Source: an uncultured Selenomonas sp. (GTDB lineage Bacteria > Bacillota > Negativicutes > Selenomonadales > Selenomonadaceae). From it: 64,000 bases of DNA. Under the pieces are notes generated by a model. That model was not told the DNA's origin and did no database searches. It saw nothing but the letters and a program-made list of their open reading frames with translations. How positions within the stretch are numbered: the stretch's first letter is position 1; every line of letters begins with the position of its first letter. Both the position numbers and the translations under genes were made by a program. This document shows, piece by piece, positions 9,013 through 17,992 of the stretch. The stretch is taken from the NCBI GenBank assembly GCA_934202005.1, contig CAKPXP010000008.1, forward strand, positions 11,288-75,287, given 5' to 3'.

Positions 9013-10290
9013 ATGAGACTCCAGATCAAGAACTTTGCTGCAATTCGAGAAGCTGATATCCAGTTTGACGGTATTACCGTGATTGCAGGCGAGAATAATG
9101 CCGGTAAGAGCACTGTGGGAAAGATACTTTTCTCTCTGTTCCATGGATTTTATAATATGAAGGAGAAGATTCAGAGCAATCGTTGGCAGGCCATCTCGAA
9201 CAAAATCTCTCAGGATATTGATGAGAACATGAACTTCACAAGTCAGTTGAATGGAGAACTTTCTGACGATAGATGGAGGTATCAACATCATCTTTTTAGG
9301 CAGTTTAAGAAAAAACATCCTCTTAATGAAGAGGAGTGTGTGGCCTTCATAGAAGATTATGTCAAAGATTTAGTGCAAGGAAAACTAAATGATTTTAGTG
9401 ATTTTCGAGCGTCAATTCGAAAGGATATTCGTTCGGTTTTTCAATATACGGATGCACAGATTCGGGATACAGTATTGACATCAGAATTTAATGATGTGTT
9501 TTCTCATCAGGCCAATTCCAAGCGAAATACCGATGCTGCCGATTTGCGACTGACAATAAAAGATAAAGTTGTTCATGTTGGCTTAAAAGATGAAACTTGT
9601 CAGGATGTTTCTTCTGAAATAAAAATCTTACATTCTGCTACCTACATTGATGATCCTTTTATCGTCGATAATCTCGTGGGACTTCATTTTTCTAACTGGA
9701 GAAATATCATGGTCGAGGATTTAAAGATAAAGATGCGGAAGTCCAGGGATATAGATCTTCTTTCTAAGCAGATACGGAAAGATCAAACGAAGGAAATCAT
9801 CAATAAACTTCATCAAGTGATTGATGGAGAATTTATCGAGACACGAGAGGGCCCGGTTTTCCACCAGATGGGCATGACAGATGACCTCTTGTTGCGTAAT
9901 CTATCAACTGGCCTGAAGGCATTCGCCATCATCAAGCGCCTGCTGGAATACCACAATCTCAATGAACAGGACGTTCTGATCCTCGACGAGCCAGAGATCC
10001 ACCTGCACCCAGAGTGGCAGCTCATCTATGCCGAGCTGATCGTGCTACTGCAAAAGGCATTCCACCTGACTGTCCTACTGACCACCCACAGCCCCTATTT
10101 CCTCGAGGCAATCGAGGTATTCTCGGCAAAGCATGGACTGGAGAAAGAGACAAAGTACTATCTGGCCCATAAGCAGGACGGCTACGCGGTCTTTGATGAC
10201 GTGACAGATGATACCGCCAGGATCTACCATCGCCTCGCTGAGCCATTTGATAAACTAGATGCAATAAAGCAGGGCAAAGGATGGTGTTGA
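9013..10290 (+). CDS. AAA/ABC-type ATPase of an ATPase-nuclease pair (RecF/OLD-like)
   Basis: A 425-residue SMC/RecF-type ATPase. Walker A is GENNAGKST at residues 26-34. A central helical region follows, then the signature-like LSTGLKAF (about 295-302), Walker B VLILDEPEIHLHPEW (about 320-334) and the H-loop LLTTHSPYFLEA (about 355-366). It has no obvious C-terminal Toprim domain, so it is not a full OLD nuclease. The ATG at 9013 has the ribosome-binding site GGAGGG; the frame is open far upstream through rfbC, but that part is a shadow. The next gene starts one base after its stop, so the two form an operon. ATPase-effector pairs of this layout are common in phage defence; that role is inferred. 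Confidence 0.75.
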   Translation: MRLQIKNFAAIREADIQFDGITVIAGENNAGKSTVGKILFSLFHGFYNMKEKIQSNRWQAISNKISQDIDENMNFTSQLNGELSDDRWRYQHHLFRQFKKKHPLNEEECVAFIEDYVKDLVQGKLNDFSDFRASIRKDIRSVFQYTDAQIRDTVLTSEFNDVFSHQANSKRNTDAADLRLTIKDKVVHVGLKDETCQDVSSEIKILHSATYIDDPFIVDNLVGLHFSNWRNIMVEDLKIKMRKSRDIDLLSKQIRKDQTKEIINKLHQVIDGEFIETREGPVFHQMGMTDDLLLRNLSTGLKAFAIIKRLLEYHNLNEQDVLILDEPEIHLHPEWQLIYAELIVLLQKAFHLTVLLTTHSPYFLEAIEVFSAKHGLEKETKYYLAHKQDGYAVFDDVTDDTARIYHRLAEPFDKLDAIKQGKGWC

Positions 10291-10291
10291 T

Positions 10292-10840
10292 ATGGCACCC
10301 GAAGAGATCTATCTGAACCATCGTTCGACGCTGAAACAAACCTCCTTTGACAGTGACAACAAAGTCTACATGGTGGAGGATGAGACGATACCCGTCTATG
10401 ATTATGATGATGTGATGGGAGCGTATTCGTCGCGAGAACATCTGCAATATACGCCTTGCTCGAATGATGCGCTGTATGTGGATGATGGGCATATCACCTT
10501 TATCGAGTTCAAGAATGGTAAGGTAAATCCGAAGAATATCATCCAGAAGGCATATGATAGTCTGCTCGTCCTTTTTGATCATGATATGGGCCTGGAGTGG
10601 CGGAGAACTGACTTCTGTGCGAACATCTCTTTTTCCCGACAGAACATCGACCTCATCGTAGTCTGGGATGATCCCGATGATGATCCGAGGACTGCCGCGA
10701 GGAATAAGATCAGCAATCACGTCAGAGGCAAAGGAAAGTTCGGCTTGAGCGAACTGAAACGGTATCTGTATAAAGATGTCCGTGTCATGTCAAAGGCAGA
10801 GTTCCAGCGTGAGTTTATCGAATATTTTTCTACTATTTGA
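10292..10840 (+). CDS. putative PD-(D/E)xK nuclease-like partner of the upstream ATPase
   Basis: A 182-residue protein not assigned to a named family by eye. Residues 58-77 read NDALYVDDGHITFIEFKNGK. The aspartate at 59 and the E72-x-K74 pair have the spacing of a PD-(D/E)xK nuclease core strand pair, and a helix with IIQKAYDSLLVLF follows. The C-terminal third (KFGLSELKRYLYKDVRVMSKAEF) is basic. The start lies one base after the ATPase stop, which argues for a functional pair in which ATP hydrolysis licenses a nuclease. This is an inference from motif and gene order. The reading could also be a non-catalytic partner. Confidence 0.55.
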   Translation: MAPEEIYLNHRSTLKQTSFDSDNKVYMVEDETIPVYDYDDVMGAYSSREHLQYTPCSNDALYVDDGHITFIEFKNGKVNPKNIIQKAYDSLLVLFDHDMGLEWRRTDFCANISFSRQNIDLIVVWDDPDDDPRTAARNKISNHVRGKGKFGLSELKRYLYKDVRVMSKAEFQREFIEYFSTI

Positions 10841-10984
10841 CCGGTGCGCTCATTTACGACGCTGTTGCAGAAATTGAGATGGAGCCACTACATAGAGCCT
10901 TTGAGGTGGATGGCGCACAGGAAGGTGCCGCCTATCTCCACGAGACCGCAAGCACACATTGATTTTGGAGAGATATTGAGATGA
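10841..10984 (+). pseudogene. C-terminal remnant of a displaced polysaccharide gene
   Basis: Immediately after the nuclease-like gene an open frame of 47 codons (PVRSFTTLLQKLRWSHYIEP and on to GEILR) ends at a TGA that overlaps the ATG of the following acyltransferase in an ATGA. That stop-start coupling is the hallmark of a genuine upstream gene whose body has been lost. The tail is basic and aromatic like the ends of many glycosyltransferases, but the family was not identified. It marks the right edge of the ATPase-nuclease insertion. Confidence 0.45.
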
Positions 10985-11325
10985 TTCAGAGATGCATTCG
11001 CATAGGGATTCATGTTTGTCAGCATCTGCACACAAAGGGACTCCTTTGGTCGATGCGGTTCTACTGGGGGCGCCTGCGCACTGTCCTCTACTCACGGCTG
11101 GTCTTTGGCAGATGGGACATCAACGTGGATCCTGATGCACGGGTCAATGGCACGGAGTACATGCAGATCGGCCCACATTTCAGAGCCGGGCGCGGGCTCT
11201 GGCTGGAGGCGATTGACCAGTTCGGCGAGGGCGGGACGGCGCAGCACTTCACCCCACGCCTCGTCATCGGCGACAACGTGAGCCTCAGCGAGTACGTCCA
11301 TATCGGCTGCGTGCATCACCGGTAG
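10981..11325 (+). pseudogene. truncated hexapeptide-repeat acyltransferase
   Basis: The 114-residue frame contains the start of a left-handed beta-helix acyltransferase (LVIGDNVSLSEYVHIGCVHH at the end). Such enzymes are normally about 200 residues, and their repeats would continue beyond this stop. In the next frame GSDIFMG continues the pattern for a few codons before it is lost, so the gene is both frameshifted and truncated at about 11,330-11,345. It would have O-acetylated a polysaccharide sugar. Its breakpoint coincides with the start of the AT-rich cassette. Confidence 0.65.
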
Positions 11326-11469
11326 CGATATCTTCATGGGTAGGTGGACTGAAAGTCTACGGGGGGATTGTTTGCTGTAGAAATAGGCTTCGTAGATAAG
11401 GAGAAGGGGAATACATGATTGCTCAAACTGTACGGGCTGATCTTTTATGATGAGAAATAGGAGATTTTG

Positions 11470-12399
11470 ATGATTAAAAATGCGAACATTGGTGTGGTAT
11501 TAGTTACGTTTAATCGTTTGGAAAAGTTGAAAAAAACGCTAGAGTCTTATGCTGAGCAAACATTGTATCCGCAATATATCATTGTTGTGAATAACGCCTC
11601 TAATGATGGTACAACAGATTTTTTAGCGGAGTGGGAGAATGAGGCATCTCCTTATAAAAGGATTGTTATAAATCTTTCGCACAATCTTGGCGGTAGTGGT
11701 GGATACTATGCTGGTGAAAAAGAAGCGATAAAGTTGTCTGCTAGTTGGATTATGGTTGCAGATGATGATGCGTATCCGTCAGCAGACTACATTGAGGGAA
11801 TGGATTCTTTTATACAATCATACATTGGTGGCCGTTTAGCTGCTGTTTGTGGGAGCGTTGTTGAGAAGGGAAGCTATGCTTTGTGGCATAGACGCTTCAA
11901 ACGTAAGGGATTTTCTTTAGAGTACTCAGAAGTTACGAGACCGGAGGATTATCAGAAAAAAGATTTTGAGGTCTCATATATTTCATATGTAGGCCCTGTT
12001 ATGAATAAGGTCGCTTTACAGGAAGTAGGCTTGGTTGATAAAGACTTCTTCATATGGAACGATGATATCGAGCACATGCAGCGTCTGGGAAAATATGGAA
12101 AGATGTTTTGCGTTCCCCGCTATGAACTTCATCATGATGTCGATAGCCAGAACAGCGCGCTTTCCTGGAAATCGTATTACGGTCTCCGTAACAATTTAGT
12201 CCTTTTGAAACGATATTTTCCGTTACGGTTTCTCATCGTGCTGTCGTTGCTTACGGCAAAAGCAATTTTATGTCCGTTGAAAGGGAAATGTCTGCAAGAA
12301 ATGCGGTTGCGCTTGACCGCGATTAAAGATGGTCTGGTAGGAAATCTAGGTATTCATCCTGTTTATAAGCCTGGATGGTCTTTGAAAAAAAGCGTTTAA
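11470..12399 (+). CDS. glycosyltransferase family 2, galactofuranosyltransferase-like
   Basis: A 309-residue GT-A glycosyltransferase. It has VVLVTFNRLEKLKKTL at the N-terminus, VVNNASNDGT (about residues 37-46) and the metal-binding ADDDAY motif (about residues 97-102). IWNDDIEHMQRL (about residues 195-206) is the acceptor-side motif typical of GlfT2-like enzymes. It lies directly before glf, which makes UDP-galactofuranose, so transfer of Galf is the likely role. ATG 11470 was preferred to the in-frame TTG at 11467 because of the AGGAG six bases upstream. The gene is AT-rich relative to glf. Confidence 0.78.
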   Translation: MIKNANIGVVLVTFNRLEKLKKTLESYAEQTLYPQYIIVVNNASNDGTTDFLAEWENEASPYKRIVINLSHNLGGSGGYYAGEKEAIKLSASWIMVADDDAYPSADYIEGMDSFIQSYIGGRLAAVCGSVVEKGSYALWHRRFKRKGFSLEYSEVTRPEDYQKKDFEVSYISYVGPVMNKVALQEVGLVDKDFFIWNDDIEHMQRLGKYGKMFCVPRYELHHDVDSQNSALSWKSYYGLRNNLVLLKRYFPLRFLIVLSLLTAKAILCPLKGKCLQEMRLRLTAIKDGLVGNLGIHPVYKPGWSLKKSV

Positions 12400-12420
12400 A
12401 GTATACAGGGAGGACTCTTC

Positions 12421-13509
12421 ATGTACGATTATCTGATTGTAGGCAGCGGCCTTTTTGGCGCGGTCTTTGCGCATGAGGTGAAGCGGGCGGGGAAGTCTGT
12501 GCTGGTGTTGGAGCGTCGCGGGCATGTCGGCGGCAATGTCTACTGCGAGGAAAAGGATGGCATCAACATCCACAAGTATGGCGCGCACATTTTCCACACG
12601 AGCTATGAGGAGGTCTGGGCGTATGTCAACCAGTTCGTGAAGTTCAACAACTTCATCAATTCGCCGGTAGCGAACTATCAGGGACATCTCTACAATCTGC
12701 CGTTCAATATGAACACGTTCCGTGAGCTCTGGGATATCGTGACGCCAGCGCAGGCGAAGGCCATCATCGCGGAGCAGCGCCAGGTCATCAAGGGTGAACC
12801 GCGGAATCTCGAGGAGCAGGCCATCTCGCTCGTCGGCACGGATATCTATACGAAGCTCATCAAGGGCTATACGGAGAAGCAATGGGGCCGCAGCTGCACG
12901 GAGCTGCCCGCTTTCATTATCAAGCGCCTGCCGGTGCGCTATACGTTCGATAACAATTATTTCAATGACCGCTATCAGGGCATCCCGGTCGGCGGCTACA
13001 ACAAGCTGATTGATGCGCTGCTCGACGGCATCGAGGTTCGCACAGGCGTTGATTTCCTCAAGGAGCGCGCGCCCTATCAGGCGATGGCCAAGAAGGTTGT
13101 CTATACTGGCTCGATTGACGAGTATTTCGATTACAAGCTCGGCCAGCTCGAGTACCGTGGCCTGCGCTTCGAGACGGAGCGTCTGGAGGAGGAAAACCAT
13201 CAGGGTGTCGCTGTCGTCAATTATACGGAGCGTGAGATCCCCTACACGCGCATCATCGAGCACAAACACTTCGAGTTCGGCACGCAGCCTGTCACCTACA
13301 TCACACGCGAATACCCCGCCGACTGGCATCCGGGCGAAGAAGCCTATTATCCCATCAACAACGAACGCAACCAGAGCCTCTATCAGCAGTACGCAGCCCT
13401 TGCAGAGCAAGAGCCCAATACCATCTTCGGTGGGCGGCTGGCAGAGTATAAGTACTATGATATGGATGACGTGATCAAGAGTGCGTTGTCTATATGGAAA
13501 TCTATCTAA
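12421..13509 (+). CDS. glf: UDP-galactopyranose mutase
   Basis: A 362-residue flavoprotein. The FAD-binding motif GSGLFGAVFAHE lies at residues 8-19 and LERRGHVGGNVYCE at about residues 31-44. YGAHIFHTS (about residues 55-63) and EKQWGRSCTELPAFIIKRLPVR (about residues 152-173) are characteristic. It converts UDP-galactopyranose to UDP-galactofuranose through a flavin-iminium intermediate. The ribosome-binding site is GGAGGA. The gene is clearly GC-richer than its neighbours on both sides, so the cassette itself is a mosaic. It supplies the donor for the adjacent family 2 transferase. Confidence 0.95.
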   Translation: MYDYLIVGSGLFGAVFAHEVKRAGKSVLVLERRGHVGGNVYCEEKDGINIHKYGAHIFHTSYEEVWAYVNQFVKFNNFINSPVANYQGHLYNLPFNMNTFRELWDIVTPAQAKAIIAEQRQVIKGEPRNLEEQAISLVGTDIYTKLIKGYTEKQWGRSCTELPAFIIKRLPVRYTFDNNYFNDRYQGIPVGGYNKLIDALLDGIEVRTGVDFLKERAPYQAMAKKVVYTGSIDEYFDYKLGQLEYRGLRFETERLEEENHQGVAVVNYTEREIPYTRIIEHKHFEFGTQPVTYITREYPADWHPGEEAYYPINNERNQSLYQQYAALAEQEPNTIFGGRLAEYKYYDMDDVIKSALSIWKSI

Positions 13510-13564
13510 AATCAAGATGCCAATATCTTTTAGATTTGTTTACTTTTGATGATAAGGAGCTATT

Positions 13565-14495
13565 ATGTTACAAGCAATAAAAAAACCATTTCGTCCTATC
13601 AAACGCTGGTTGAAAGAAAACAGAGGGAAGACACTGTTTTGAAGATAGGCGTAAAGGCGAAAAAACATTAGTATTGGTTATTGCTGGGTATAAGCCGTAT
13701 TTATATCAAAATGTATTTAGCCGTATAAAGGCTTTTGTACCGGGGGGGGTGGATGTATGTATCGTCTCATCGGGCTTATATGATAAGAGGCTAAGTGAAA
13801 TTGCCTCCAATAATGATTGGTCGTATTTAAGCCTTAAGAGGAATTGTGTCACTTTAGCTCAAAATATAGCAATTCTTTATCATCCTAAAGCTGAGTATAT
13901 TTATAAATTAGACGAAGATATATTCGTGACAAAGAATTCTTTTGATATGTTAAAACAAACATATCAAAGGGTTCGTGATGAAGGTCTCTATGATATTGGT
14001 TTTGTGGCACCATTGATTCCTATAAATGGGTATGGACATCTTAGAATCCTTGATAAATTAGGTATGATAGAGTTCTATGAAAAAAGATTTGAACGTGTAA
14101 AATATGCAAGTTATCCAACTCGCATGGTAGAAAAAGATCCTCGTGTAGCTCGGTTCTTTTGGGGCGAAGGGGGATATATTCCTTCGATAGACGAATTGAG
14201 CGAACGGTTTGGTAATGAAGCTTTTTCATACCGTCCTTGCCCAATACGATTTTCAATAGGGTGCATTCTTTTCTCACGTAAAACATGGCAGGATATGGGG
14301 ATGTGGAATGTTCCGCTTCGTGGATCTGGAATGGGTGCTGATGAAGCACAGATTTGTTCGTACGCCATAGTACAATCTCAAGCAATTATTGTCTCAGAAA
14401 ATACGGTGGTTGGTCATCTGTCTTTTGGACAGCAAAATGAATCGATGAAAGTTTTTTATCAAAACCATCCTGAGATTTTCTCCTTAGGAAAGTAG
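13565..14495 (+). pseudogene. putative GT-A glycosyltransferase with a frameshift after codon 25
   Basis: An ATG at 13,565 with the ribosome-binding site AAGGAG opens a frame (MLQAIKKPFRPIKRWLKENR) that hits TGA at 13,640. If the TTTT at 13,637-13,640 is three T, it runs on as KTLFEDRRKGEKTLVLVIAGYK into the long frame that continues to 14,495. The rebuilt protein is about 309 residues with YKLDEDIFVTKNSF, a DxD-like metal site, and GMGADEAQICSYA. The remaining frame alone could start only at a TTG (13,674) without a ribosome-binding site. The family is not recognised with certainty. It may be intact in the organism if the extra T is an assembly error. Confidence 0.6.
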
Positions 14496-14501
14496 AGTTT
14501 T

Positions 14502-15950
14502 ATGAAAAATAGTGTCCTTAGAAATTACATATACAACTTAAGCTATCAAATTTTGACGTTGATAACACCTTTTATAACTACACCCTATTTGTCACGTGTT
14601 TTGGGCCCTGATGGTATCGGTCTATATAGTTATACAACCTCAATTGTCTCATATTTTATATTGTTAGCATCTATGGGGGTTAGCGATTATGCTCAACGAG
14701 AGATAGCTTATCATCAAAATGATAGGTATATTCAAAGCAGAACTTTTTTTGAAGTACTAGGGATACGAAATGTTCTAGTTGTTATTAGTCTAGTATCATA
14801 TTATTTATTTCTTACACAGGTAGAAAGTGACCATACTATTTACTGGATACAGGCCATTAATATTATTGCGGTCCTGTTTGATATAACATGGTTCTTTCAG
14901 GGCTTAGAAGAGTTTGGGAAGATTGTTGCTCGAAACTTTCTTGTCAGGATAGTAAATATCGTTGCAATCTTTGTCTTCATACACAATCCATCAGATTTGA
15001 ATTTGTATATCTTTTTGATAGGATTTATGAATGTTGTTTCAGGATTGTCGATTTGGCTCTATTTGCCTAAATATCTTGTTCATGTTGAGCGTAAAGATAT
15101 TCGCCCATTTCGTAACTTCCTGATTATTATACAGCTCTTTTTACCACAGATTGCTATTCAGATATATACAGTTTTAGATAAAACGATGATTGGCGTTATC
15201 ACAGCATCTCCAGCGCAGAATGGCTACTATGAACAAGCTGAAAAGATAGTAAAGATGACATTGATGGTAGTTACTTCTTTAGGAACGGTTATGATTCCGA
15301 GGATTGCGTCGTCTTATGCAAATGGCGATATTGCGATGATACGTCATTACATCATGCGATCGTATCGTTTTGTATGGTTGGTTGCTTTACCAATGATGTT
15401 TGGTTTAATCGGGATAATCGATCAAGTTATACCTTGGTTCTTTGGACCTGGATATGGACCTGTTGGCATCCTTGTTAAGGTATTCAGTGGGCTTCTGTTA
15501 GCAATCGGAATCAATAATGTCACAGGTGTACAGTTTTTGATTCCGATAAACAAACAAAATATATTCACACTCACTGTCTTGATTGGCGCGGTATTAAATT
15601 TTGTCTTAAATCTAGTTCTGATACCGATATTCATGTCTTTAGGAGCAGCTATTGCATCAGTAACAGCAGAAACGGTAATAGCACTGGTTCAGTTCCATTT
15701 TGTAAAGGAATATTTTTCTTTAATAGATGTATTATCTATTTCGATAAAATATTTTCTTTGTAGTCTGATAATGTTTTTTGTGTTAGAAATTGTTCAATTT
15801 CTTATGGGTTATCCATCCAGTATTTTGAGTACTATGTCCCTTGTGCTTATTGGGTGTATAATATACGGAATTTTGCTTTTTATATGGAAAGATTCTTTCT
15901 TTTTGGAAACTATGGAGAAAATTCTAGGAAAGGTGCGTGCTAAGTTATGA
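14502..15950 (+). CDS. wzx: oligosaccharide flippase (Wzx family)
   Basis: A 482-residue MATE/MOP-superfamily protein with about 12 to 14 hydrophobic segments. The N-terminus includes LSYQILTLITPFITTPYLSR and DGIGLYSYTTSIVSYF, characteristic of RfbX/Wzx, and GVSDYAQREIAY follows. It flips undecaprenyl-diphosphate-linked repeat units across the inner membrane for the Wzy-dependent pathway. Its stop overlaps the start of the glycyl radical enzyme (ATGA at 15,947), so the flippase and that enzyme are translationally coupled. The gene is strongly AT-rich. Confidence 0.88.
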   Translation: MKNSVLRNYIYNLSYQILTLITPFITTPYLSRVLGPDGIGLYSYTTSIVSYFILLASMGVSDYAQREIAYHQNDRYIQSRTFFEVLGIRNVLVVISLVSYYLFLTQVESDHTIYWIQAINIIAVLFDITWFFQGLEEFGKIVARNFLVRIVNIVAIFVFIHNPSDLNLYIFLIGFMNVVSGLSIWLYLPKYLVHVERKDIRPFRNFLIIIQLFLPQIAIQIYTVLDKTMIGVITASPAQNGYYEQAEKIVKMTLMVVTSLGTVMIPRIASSYANGDIAMIRHYIMRSYRFVWLVALPMMFGLIGIIDQVIPWFFGPGYGPVGILVKVFSGLLLAIGINNVTGVQFLIPINKQNIFTLTVLIGAVLNFVLNLVLIPIFMSLGAAIASVTAETVIALVQFHFVKEYFSLIDVLSISIKYFLCSLIMFFVLEIVQFLMGYPSSILSTMSLVLIGCIIYGILLFIWKDSFFLETMEKILGKVRAKL

Positions 15951-17992
15951 GCATAAAAAAGATGGGCAAGCATGTGATAAAAAAGATTATTTTAACAACA
16001 GATTATGGTCGACGTGCTTTTTTCCTTAGGGAGATTCGAGGAAAAGATATTCGTATGGGGAAAAGTAAAGATAATAAGTGGAAATATTTATTTGAAAATA
16101 TTCATAGAGTACATGTATATACTGGCAAGGACTCCGGTAGGGCGATTGGGAATATGTTAAAACATATTCCCATCGAAGTCAATAAAACCGATAATTTCTT
16201 TTATTACATTGATGAGAAGTCAACATGGGAGCATTCATTCGGACTATATGGTAATACTACCGTAGATTATGATCGTTTGCTAAAAGAATCCCTATCTACT
16301 ATTCGTTTACAAGGTAATGATAGTTATTCGACTAGAAATAGAATCTTTATTGATGCTCTGATTCAGTATGTACATAGAGCTGTAGCAATGATTCGTTCGT
16401 CAGATAATCCTCAAAGAGAATTGATTGAAAAAACTATGTTATCCATGGAAAACCGTCCGGCACAGTCTTTCTATGAATCAATTCAGAGAATCTTGTTCGT
16501 GAATCAAATTCTATGGCAAACTGGCCATATGTTGAATGGCTTGGGGAATCTTGATATGCTTCTCTATCCATACTATAAGCATGATATAGATTCTGGTACT
16601 TTATCTAGAGATCAGGCGTATGCTTATCTGAAAGAGTTTTGTACTATTCTACATCGTAACTATGAATATAAAAGTGCGTGCCTCTTAGGCGATACAGGAC
16701 AGATTATTCTCTTAGGAGGAACTGATGAATCTGGTCGGTATACGTATAATGAATTGACCCATCTCTTTATAAGTGTTATTCAAGAATTGTCATTGCCAGA
16801 TCCTAAAATCTTGCTTAAGGTGGCTCAAGATATGCCTGATTCGCTTTTGGGAGAGGGTGTTGATTGTATGGCTACAGGGATTGGTAGCCCGTTGCTAGCG
16901 AATAGCGATGTCATCATTCCTGCAATGACAAAATATGGATATCAGTTAGATGATGCAAGACATTATGCGGTCGCTGCATGTTGGGAGCCTCTAGTTCCAG
17001 GTAGTATATCTGATGCCAATAATGTCAGATCGTTAAATTATGTGGAACCCCTTTTGCAAGTACTTGATGATTATAACAGTCAATATGATACCTTCGATAT
17101 ACTTTTTGATAAATATAAATCATCCTTAAAATCGTATGTACTCGGAGAGGTTAAGGATGTTGAAGATACTCTTAAGATAAATGAAGATGTTGTGATGTCG
17201 ACCTTTATGAATGATTGCGACCTTCGTAAAAAAGATATTACAGAAGGTGGTGCTCGATATAATAATATTGGCTTCACAGGAGCTGGTCTTGGTTGCGCCA
17301 TCAACTCTTTAATAAATATCCGCGACTATATATTCGCAAAGAAAAAATATACAATAGATGAACTGAAAGTGGCATTGAATAATGATTTCCAGAAGGAATC
17401 AGAGATGCAAAAGACTTTTCAAGATAATCCAAGAAAATATGGTCGTGACATGAGTGATGTGATTGAATTGACACATTCTGTAATTGACACAGTTAATTCA
17501 GTTATCGAAGAATGCAGAAATCCATTGGGGGGGAGGTATAAGTTCGGTGTGAGTGCGCCTTCTTATATCGATTTAGGAAAGATTACAAAAGCTACACCGG
17601 ATGGGAGACATGCAGGACAACCATTTTCTCCGCATATTTCATGTGCAGACGGTGTTGCATACACAGAACTATTGCAGTTTGCAGGGAAGTTAGATTACAC
17701 GGGCTGCAGATTTAATGGTAATGTGACTGATTTTATGATTACACCATCGTTCTTGAAGCAAAATAGAGATAAGTTTATCTTGTTTTTGAAGCAGAGCATA
17801 AAATTAGGTTTTTTCGAAATGCAGATGAATGTAGTAGACAGTAAAACTCTTATTGCTGCTCGGAAGAATCCAGATGCATTCCCTAACTTGATTGTACGTG
17901 TTTGGGGGTTCAGTGCATACTTTAAGGATCTTCCAGATGAGTATAAAGATTTGCTGATTGAACGTGCAGTTAAGGCAGAGATGGCAGCATGA
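15947..17992 (+). CDS. glycyl radical enzyme (pyruvate formate-lyase-like) in a polysaccharide locus
   Basis: A 681-residue glycyl radical enzyme. The C-terminal loop RVWGFSAYF carries the predicted radical glycine at about residue 654, where the family shows RVxGY/FS. The thiyl cysteine is C345 in AACWEPLVPG. The CxE pattern fits eliminase-, dehydratase- or decarboxylase-type members rather than pyruvate formate-lyase, which has two adjacent cysteines. KFGVSAPSY and TPDGRHAGQPFSPHIS (about residues 527-565) are further family motifs. It is shorter than typical members (about 760-850), mainly in the N-terminal part. It overlaps wzx and its activase by 4 bp on each side. The substrate is unknown; an anaerobic sugar or glycan-precursor modification is inferred from context. 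Confidence 0.85.
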   Translation: MSIKKMGKHVIKKIILTTDYGRRAFFLREIRGKDIRMGKSKDNKWKYLFENIHRVHVYTGKDSGRAIGNMLKHIPIEVNKTDNFFYYIDEKSTWEHSFGLYGNTTVDYDRLLKESLSTIRLQGNDSYSTRNRIFIDALIQYVHRAVAMIRSSDNPQRELIEKTMLSMENRPAQSFYESIQRILFVNQILWQTGHMLNGLGNLDMLLYPYYKHDIDSGTLSRDQAYAYLKEFCTILHRNYEYKSACLLGDTGQIILLGGTDESGRYTYNELTHLFISVIQELSLPDPKILLKVAQDMPDSLLGEGVDCMATGIGSPLLANSDVIIPAMTKYGYQLDDARHYAVAACWEPLVPGSISDANNVRSLNYVEPLLQVLDDYNSQYDTFDILFDKYKSSLKSYVLGEVKDVEDTLKINEDVVMSTFMNDCDLRKKDITEGGARYNNIGFTGAGLGCAINSLINIRDYIFAKKKYTIDELKVALNNDFQKESEMQKTFQDNPRKYGRDMSDVIELTHSVIDTVNSVIEECRNPLGGRYKFGVSAPSYIDLGKITKATPDGRHAGQPFSPHISCADGVAYTELLQFAGKLDYTGCRFNGNVTDFMITPSFLKQNRDKFILFLKQSIKLGFFEMQMNVVDSKTLIAARKNPDAFPNLIVRVWGFSAYFKDLPDEYKDLLIERAVKAEMAA

